64,000 nt of DNA from assembly GCA_021234595.1 (NCBI GenBank), contig CM037855.1, positions 2,852,001-2,916,000 of the forward strand, given 5' to 3'. Origin of the DNA: Delia radicum (taxonomy: Eukaryota; Arthropoda; Insecta; Diptera; Anthomyiidae). Both the position numbers and the translations under genes were made by a program. The notes under the pieces were generated by a model that saw only the letters and a list, made by a program, of their open reading frames with translations, was not told the origin of the DNA and made no database searches. The first letter of the stretch is position 1. Every line of letters starts with the position of its first letter. Of this stretch, positions 58,313 through 64,000 are shown in pieces.

Positions 58313-60394
58313 AAAAGCAAACTGATTATTTAACTCGCAACTAGGACTGGTTCTCCTATATTTAAATAAATTAAAACATTTCAATTCGGATTAATATTGT
58401 ATAAAGTAGTTAATAATCTATCATAAGATTTCGTTAATTTTACTCTCACAATATATTGTTTCCTTAAAATCGACTGAATATGCACACCAAATTAATTGAA
58501 AATATATTATGAAGAACACAACATGCTTTTCGTTAAAAACAATTGTATTTTATTTAAATCCAAAAATTTTTAGTTTTCGATTCTTACCAACACCAATTAT
58601 GTCTCAGCCATTAACCACAAACAAATTAATTGGCAATATCGGTAAATACAATAGATTTTTTGTTTATTTCAATACTCAAAATAATATAACAACTGTTTGT
58701 GTTTATTTAATAAAAAATTTTACTGAATATTTTAACTAATATCGAAAGTTCTTATTTTTGTGTATTTTGTTTGTTAAATAACTGATGGAAAAGTTAAAAA
58801 ATGTAATTTTTTGATAAATTAACTACATATTCTATTGAAACAACTTTACTGATTTACTTTAAAAAAAAAATATTTAATTCATATTTCAGTTCATATTTTA
58901 ACTTACAATTTTTTAACAATTCGGCCAATTTAGCTGATTTTTACTATGAAACCGCAGCCTACAATTTAACACATTTTCAGTAAAAACTGGCACCACAGTG
59001 CGTGCACCTATTATAAAAGCAACCGTTTGTTTCCCAGGCAAGCCTATCCTTAATGTTATAAAAATCTATTTCCATCTGCTTCAATTTGTATATTTCCATC
59101 TGCTTCAAATTGTTTTTTCCTTAAAATAGTTTATTTTATTACAATAAATGATATTTTAAATAAAATATAATAAAAATTGGGTTATTTTGTTTAACTAACT
59201 CTTACCACTACCACTTACTAACTTGATTATTCTAAATTCAATATGTGAATCATTTCATTCCAATCAATATAAATGTTTCCAATGATGCCTTTTAAAAAAA
59301 TTTACATAAAATATTTGTTTGTTATCGTATAGAAAGAAGCACGTATTTGTCTTTTGAATTCCAATACATATTCATACATTAAATAAAACTCATTCATATG
59401 ATGATGTATTCCTTCAATGTATAAACAAAATACCTGTGCAGGCATCATTTGAGAAACAGATAGAGAGACAGACGGACGGACGGACATACAGACAGACAAA
59501 CCGTCGGACGAACAGACAAACAGTTGTAATATGCTGTTGGCAGCATTTCTCTTATCGGAAATACCAATGAAAGAAAAGATTGGCTTTTTGGCGGAGCCAC
59601 TTGAAAATCAATTTACGGAAAAGACAAAAAGACATAGACAAAGTTTAAGATGGTCAGAAACAAAAAAAAAAACTCAACAAAATCATATGTAAAAGCCATA
59701 ATACATAAAAACCAATGCGGTCAATATTAAAGTGAAATGTTATCAATAAAGTTTTGATATAAAAAAATGAACTCTAAATTTGTGGGGTTTACGAGAAAAG
59801 GGGCATATTATTATAGGAAACAAAATAACTACATATATAGATAGCTTAAAAATATTATAAAGTTTATTATTTATACAAATAAAATCCAAACTTTCGCTTT
59901 TTATACTCCATAAGTAAAATATTTACGGTAGAGAACACTGCCAGCTGTATAGTAAAAACATATATTCTAATATCTCTATTTTGAATGATTTAAGCTATTT
60001 AGAGCTATTTCTGATCCGTCTCTAGTAAGTTTTCTTCCCATGTAAATATAATGAATTCGATTTGTTTATATTAGCACGAGTCATTAGCTCGTGTTGAACA
60101 CCAGCTAAGCTTTTAAATTCAAAGCAGACATAATAATGGCGCCCAACTTATGAGATAATTACAATTAGATGTGGAAATAATTATTTTTTTCGAATTAGGT
60201 TTATCTCAATAAAGACCAAACTTTGCAAATACATAGAACAATATTTCATTAAGAAATTTATGTAATATTTTGTTGCCTTAAGCGCCCTCTTGTGTTAATA
60301 TTAGCAAACAAAGTTGAAACTTTGACTGAATCTGAATTCTAGACGGCTATTTTATGGACAAATCTTGGTAAAAGAATAGTAAATGTAATTTTTT
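58313..60394. other. AT-rich non-coding DNA
   Basis: No supported gene. An imperfect (GACG/GACA)n simple repeat ('gacagacggacggacggac' and on) covers about 59463-59520. A doubled 'tatttccatctgcttcaa' is at 59068-59110. Confidence 0.5.
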
Positions 60395-60545
60395 ACAGAG
60401 TTCATTTACGGAAAGAAGAAAACTTTTTTTTTAATTTACGGACACAGTTTCGTCCCATTCAAGCACTCGTCAGTGGTTGTTTATGTGTCAATTGATCAAA
60501 GTATTTTAAGTTGTTAAATTACTCTATATGAAAAATTTTTACTTT
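60395..60545 (-). mobile_element. Second-family SINE, 3' half
   Basis: On the minus strand: 'tttcatatagagtaatttaa', 'atactttgatcaattgacac', 'ccactgacgagtgcttgaat', 'gggacgaaactgtgtccgta' then an A/T- and TTC-rich tail. These correspond in order to 42755-42905. The tRNA-like head is missing (5' truncation). Confidence 0.72.
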
Positions 60546-60599
60546 GTATCGTGTATGCAAAAAATGAAACAAAAGTTTAGAATAAAAAAAATAGTGCAG

Positions 60600-60745
60600 G
60601 ATTGATCAGGAGTGTAGGCTCAGACTAAACAGGGTTTTATGGTCATGGGAACATTGTCTGTCTTTTCTGTGTTACGGATCATGTGGGTATTCCTGGAACG
60701 AGCTTGCCGACTTGTTGGCAACCCTTGTTTCAAAATAGTGCTTCA
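60600..60745 (+). pseudogene. LINE RNase H scrap
   Basis: Near 60668-60720 two neighbouring frames give DHVGIPG and then NELADLLA, together the RNase H motif 'GH.GIPGNE.AD.LA' of Jockey-superfamily retrotransposons. Upstream 'gactaaacagggttttatgg' may belong to the same piece. Broken by a frame shift and too short to function. Confidence 0.55.
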
Positions 60746-61087
60746 CCGCCTTGCATACAAAAAATTAGGGAAGGCATTCTGCAGTGCTTCCCAAAATGCC
60801 TTCTTTGAAGCAGTTAATAATGCTTACAACGAAGAAATAAAGAATACATACTATTAAGCATTAATGTTGTCAATACACAAAAAAAGCGCTTCTAAGGCCT
60901 AAGAAGGCATGAATTTATTGCTTCTAAGAGCATATGAAAGAAGCGCTTTTCACCTGCTTAAAAGAGACATACCAAGTGGGACATTGCGAACAAAAATCAT
61001 GAATTCTGGAATTGCTTTGGAACCGCTTCGTAATTAAATAATTCCTGCCAGAAGCGCTTCTGGGTAAGCACTATTTTTTGCTGGGTA
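60746..61087. repeat. Repeat with 'agcgcttct' words and 'gctgggta' end
   Basis: Rich in 'agaagcgcttct', 'aaggcctaagaaggc' and 'aaatagtgcttcac/gtaagcactattttttgctg' inverted words. The right end 'gcactattttttgctgggta' resembles the ends of the MITE at 29788-30007; the left end is 'aaaatagtgcttcacc' without the CCCAGC part, so it is truncated or recombined with the LINE scrap. Confidence 0.5.
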
Positions 61088-62552
61088 GTGTTAAATATTT
61101 TTTGGCCTGAATCTTTAGGTGTAAAAAGTACTTAGATGTACCCACGGGTGCTCCCCACTGTATATTCAAATAACATTTCATGAACTAAAATGTACACTAT
61201 CATTATTTTAACTATATTTAATGAGTTTTCATTAAGTTATACGTTTACATTTAGTTAAGTCTAATTTATTTAATAATATTTATCGATATTTGTTTCTCAC
61301 AATTCTTTAATAACTAAAACAAACAAATATAAAAAATCTTTTTAGCGCCAGTTTGTTACATTACGCTGTTATAGATTGCCATAAACTTAGATCTCGTGGG
61401 AAGGACAAAAAAAAAAAAAAAAAAACTTTAGATTCTGAAAGCTTTTTCAATAGCGGTTTAAAAATAGTTATATGTCATTTAATAAAATTAAACGAAGAAG
61501 AAAAGTTTGGGTAGTGCTTCACTCTAATGTGGATGAATTGAGGATATATGTTAAATTGACATAATCAAAGTTTCCTAAAAACTACAAAAAGTTTTCTTAA
61601 ACTATTTTTTGTCATTAGCTGTACTTACACCAAGTTCATTTAGTATAAATAAATATTCCATTGGAAATAAAAAAACATATTAAAACTTGTTGGCCAACAA
61701 ATTGCTACAAAATTCTCAAAACCATGGTTAGCATAAGCAATAAATAGATAACCACCGACCGAACTACACACACCAAAATGGATTTTACACCACAAAATAT
61801 AAGAACGTAAGCAAAAAACAAAGCCAAGAACATAAAGAAACTTTACATAAAGTTATAGAACTACACGTACTACTAACTTTATTTATTTACAATGTAATGG
61901 TGAGAATATTTGGACCAAATTATAGTTTACTAAGAATCCCAAACTGACTGAATTGACTTTGTGTACGTGAAAAACGAATGAATGAGTCTTATGTTGCGTG
62001 GCTGACTTACGGTTTGGATTCGTTCGTTGGCTGACTGACTTGCTGGCTGGCTGGCTGACTTGACTGCAACACTTTAAAAATCGCAGCGTAAGCATTGAAT
62101 GCATTTTGTAAGTAGTTCGAGGATTGAGAAGGCGGGCCGCTTTTTACGAGATATGATTAGGAATTTAAATGCTTTTGTATTATTAAATTAGTAAATATCC
62201 TGCTTTATCTCGGTAGATTGAAGTGTATGAAAAATGCAGGTGTACAATGCTACCGCCAACACTACAGCAGTTAAATTTTGTTTTTTATTTTTTACAAGTC
62301 TCTATAGTTCTTAAAAGTAGTAAGTAAGCACGTTAAAACACTTTTTATACTTACTAACTGCATGTATATTGTGAATACAACTCCATGGTACAAGTTTAGT
62401 TTAGTTGAACTTTAAGGCTGGCAATCAAGAAAACAGTATTGAATACAATACCTTAACATCGTATCGAAAACAAAAAAAAACAAGGTGACCAGATTATAAA
62501 GAAAATCAAAATAAAAACTTAAACATATTAAAAATAAGGTAACATTATTTCT
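61088..62552. other. AT-rich non-coding DNA
   Basis: No supported gene. Simple repeat 'gctggctggctggctgac' at about 62040-62060; poly-A of 20 at 61408-61427. Confidence 0.5.
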
Positions 62553-62830
62553 ACACTGAGAGAATTCTGTGCATAACATTAATGCATTTTTACATTAGAT
62601 CTATGAAATGTCACTGAAGCTCGTCCATTGAAACTTTTCAATAAATAAATTCAGTTTTTTATAAAATTTAATGAACAATTTAATTTTATTGATTAAAAAT
62701 TTCATACGACTAATGAAAACGTTTCATTAATAATATTTAAGAAATTATTCATTCACATTGTGAAGAAAACTTCATCAGTTTAGTAAACAAATTTATTTAA
62801 AACTCATCCAAGAAACCCTATCTCTGTGCA
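62553..62830. mobile_element. Family A MITE copy
   Basis: 'acactgagagaattctgtgc' left, 'aaaccctatctctgtgca' right, interior 'atgaaatgtcactgaagctc' and 'gtccattgaaacttttca' as in 32040-32100 and 5385-5405. Confidence 0.65.
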
Positions 62831-62981
62831 TATCCTAAAATTCATATAATTTCAGAGTTGGGGATAATTTTGTAAGATGATAGTCGTTAAGACAAGATTA
62901 AAATCGACATAATTACGACGATGTTATTAATATAACATTAACATTCAACATATTGATAATTAATAAGGTTGTTGTTTCACT

Positions 62982-63129
62982 ACACTGATAATAATCCATG
63001 CATAAAAATACCAATAAATGTCAAAATAACAAAATCTTTCGTAAAATAAACCAATATTTGTTCATTTTACGAAAGTTTTTGTTGTTTTGACATTATTTTC
63101 CTATTATTAGCATGGATTATTGTGAGTGT
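62982..63129. mobile_element. Hairpin MITE of about 148 bp
   Basis: The ends 'acactgataataatccatgc' and 'gcatggattattgtgagtgt' are inverted, and the pairing continues inward through 'aatgtcaaaataacaaaa' / 'ttgttttgacatt' and 'tttcgtaaaat' / 'attttacgaaa', so nearly the whole element folds back on itself round a short loop near 63052. Confidence 0.75.
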
Positions 63130-63132
63130 ATA

Positions 63133-63310
63133 CAGAGACAATTTTGTCGGACGGAGAATAATGAAATTTTTAAGTAAATCACTGAAATTTTTTTTTCACA
63201 AATGAAACGGAAATTTACTTAACATAATGAAAAGCTTTACACTTTTTATAAAACCAGCTTTTTAATGAAACTTCTTCAATGAGTTTGTGAAACTTTTAAT
63301 TAAGGAGGTC
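63133..63310. repeat. Family A-related repeat copy
   Basis: Starts 'agagacaattttgtcggac' and matches 11716-11890 ('aatgaaatttttaagtaaat', 'aaaccagctttttaatgaaa', 'cttcttcaatgag'). It begins three bases after the hairpin MITE ends. Confidence 0.5.
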
Positions 63311-64000
63311 TTCTTGTTTGGAGGGCTGAATTTTAGCTGTTTTTTAAAAAACTTGTGGAAAGAAAACGGCAAAAGATTTTGCAATTCTATTTTTGGTATT
63401 TGGTTGTATAAAGAAAAATGCAAAATTAACAATTTGTCAATAAATGGGCTGGTTGAAAAGTTCTCGGCCTCCAAAGTACGGTCTACCAAAAAAGGTGTGT
63501 TGTTGGTACGCAGCTTTCCGGGACTCAAGGTTATTTGAAAGAAAAACGGAAAACGGGGAGTTCGTTAGTATTAATGCCTTAATAGTCCCATGCTCAATCA
63601 TAAATTTTTTTTTTATCAAAGTGGAGGCCGTTTGAAAATGAAAATACGATATTTGGCAAGTTTTTGTAGTCTAGTTTAAAAAACAAATAGTAAACAAATT
63701 TTGTTTCTAACATGGGACGATAGTTTTGTTAATTCTGCGTCAATTAAGCCCTATATCATCAAAATCGGTTCAGTAGAACTCGAGAAAAGCTGCGTAATGG
63801 TTTGAAAAACGTGGTTTCGAGAAAAACGCGTTTAAGTTAAATTTTTTTGCACACAATGAATGCCTCATTTAAGACATTGCTTCACAAAAATGGCTGAATC
63901 TCCCAAACTATTTCGAAAAATCGTTTTAGTTTAATATTTTTGAATATCTAAGCTAAAAATATGCAAAAAAAAAAATGTAAAAAAAATATTTCCAAACCAG
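63311..64000. other. Non-coding DNA, probably repeat-derived
   Basis: Overlapping frames on both strands (63262-63635) share no recognised domain; the pattern suggests transposon-derived text rather than a gene. 63720-63850 ('atcaaaatcggttcagtaga', 'ctcgagaaaagctgcgtaa') reads like dispersed transposon sequence of insects, but I cannot name the family. Confidence 0.35.

Noticed and set aside
59463..59520. GACG/GACA array as a possible regulatory element
   Set aside because: Ordinary imperfect simple repeat, of a type found at several places in this window.
63262..63635. Four overlapping frames on both strands
   Set aside because: No domain, no consistent codon pattern; probably repeat-derived text.

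Overview
The window looks like nuclear DNA of a higher fly (Diptera, probably Calyptratae such as a blow fly or house-fly relative). Reasons: it is very AT-rich, gene-poor, has multi-kilobase introns, is full of short non-autonomous DNA transposons, and its only clear host gene is a divergent FGF8-like ligand of the pyramus/thisbe kind known from flies. The species cannot be named from the sequence.

Host gene. One gene on the + strand spans roughly 15.0 (or 18.3) to 26.3 kb. Three exons (18321-18453, 22106-22221, 24026-25243) join in matching phase and encode an FGF beta-trefoil followed by a long basic, Thr/Asn/Ser/Gln-rich tail. A signal peptide can be supplied by a small exon at 15048-15101 or by an ATG at 18285 just inside the same frame. 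The tail is interrupted at 25241, but a second very long open frame (25260-26342) of the same low-complexity style follows directly. Two missing bases, both in homopolymers and both of the same sign, would join the two. I therefore regard 25260-26342 as the C-terminal half of the same protein. The known role of this family is signalling through the Heartless FGF receptor in mesoderm and glia; that role here is inferred by homology.

Region by region. 0-15 kb: no host gene seen; hAT-type MITE, foldback elements, repeat families. 15-26.4 kb: the FGF gene, with introns holding a 412-bp hAT MITE with 8-bp target duplication, a mariner relic, a LINE fragment and a perfect 81-bp tandem duplication. 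26.5-36 kb: a piggyBac-type MITE flanked by TTAA, a 1.25-kb inverted-repeat element, a three-level nested transposon (31939-33463) carrying a non-LTR retrotransposon fragment, and another nested element (34363-35513). 36-47 kb: tRNA-derived SINEs, a 1.15-kb TIR element, a LINE 3' end. 47.16-47.37 kb: an array of six short palindromes. 48-64 kb: second copies of SINE and MITE families, hairpin elements and otherwise featureless AT-rich DNA.

How it fits together. There is no operon-like organisation. The window is one developmental signalling gene in a large repeat-filled neighbourhood. Most open frames in it are chance or transposon remnants. The strongest observations are the FGF gene with its apparently frame-broken tail, and a layered transposon record in which exact target-site duplications allow several families to be assigned to hAT, piggyBac or Tc1/mariner mechanisms. 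I found no CRISPR array, rRNA, genuine tRNA gene or other intact gene. All copy comparisons and coordinates were made by eye, so repeat boundaries may be off by some bases.
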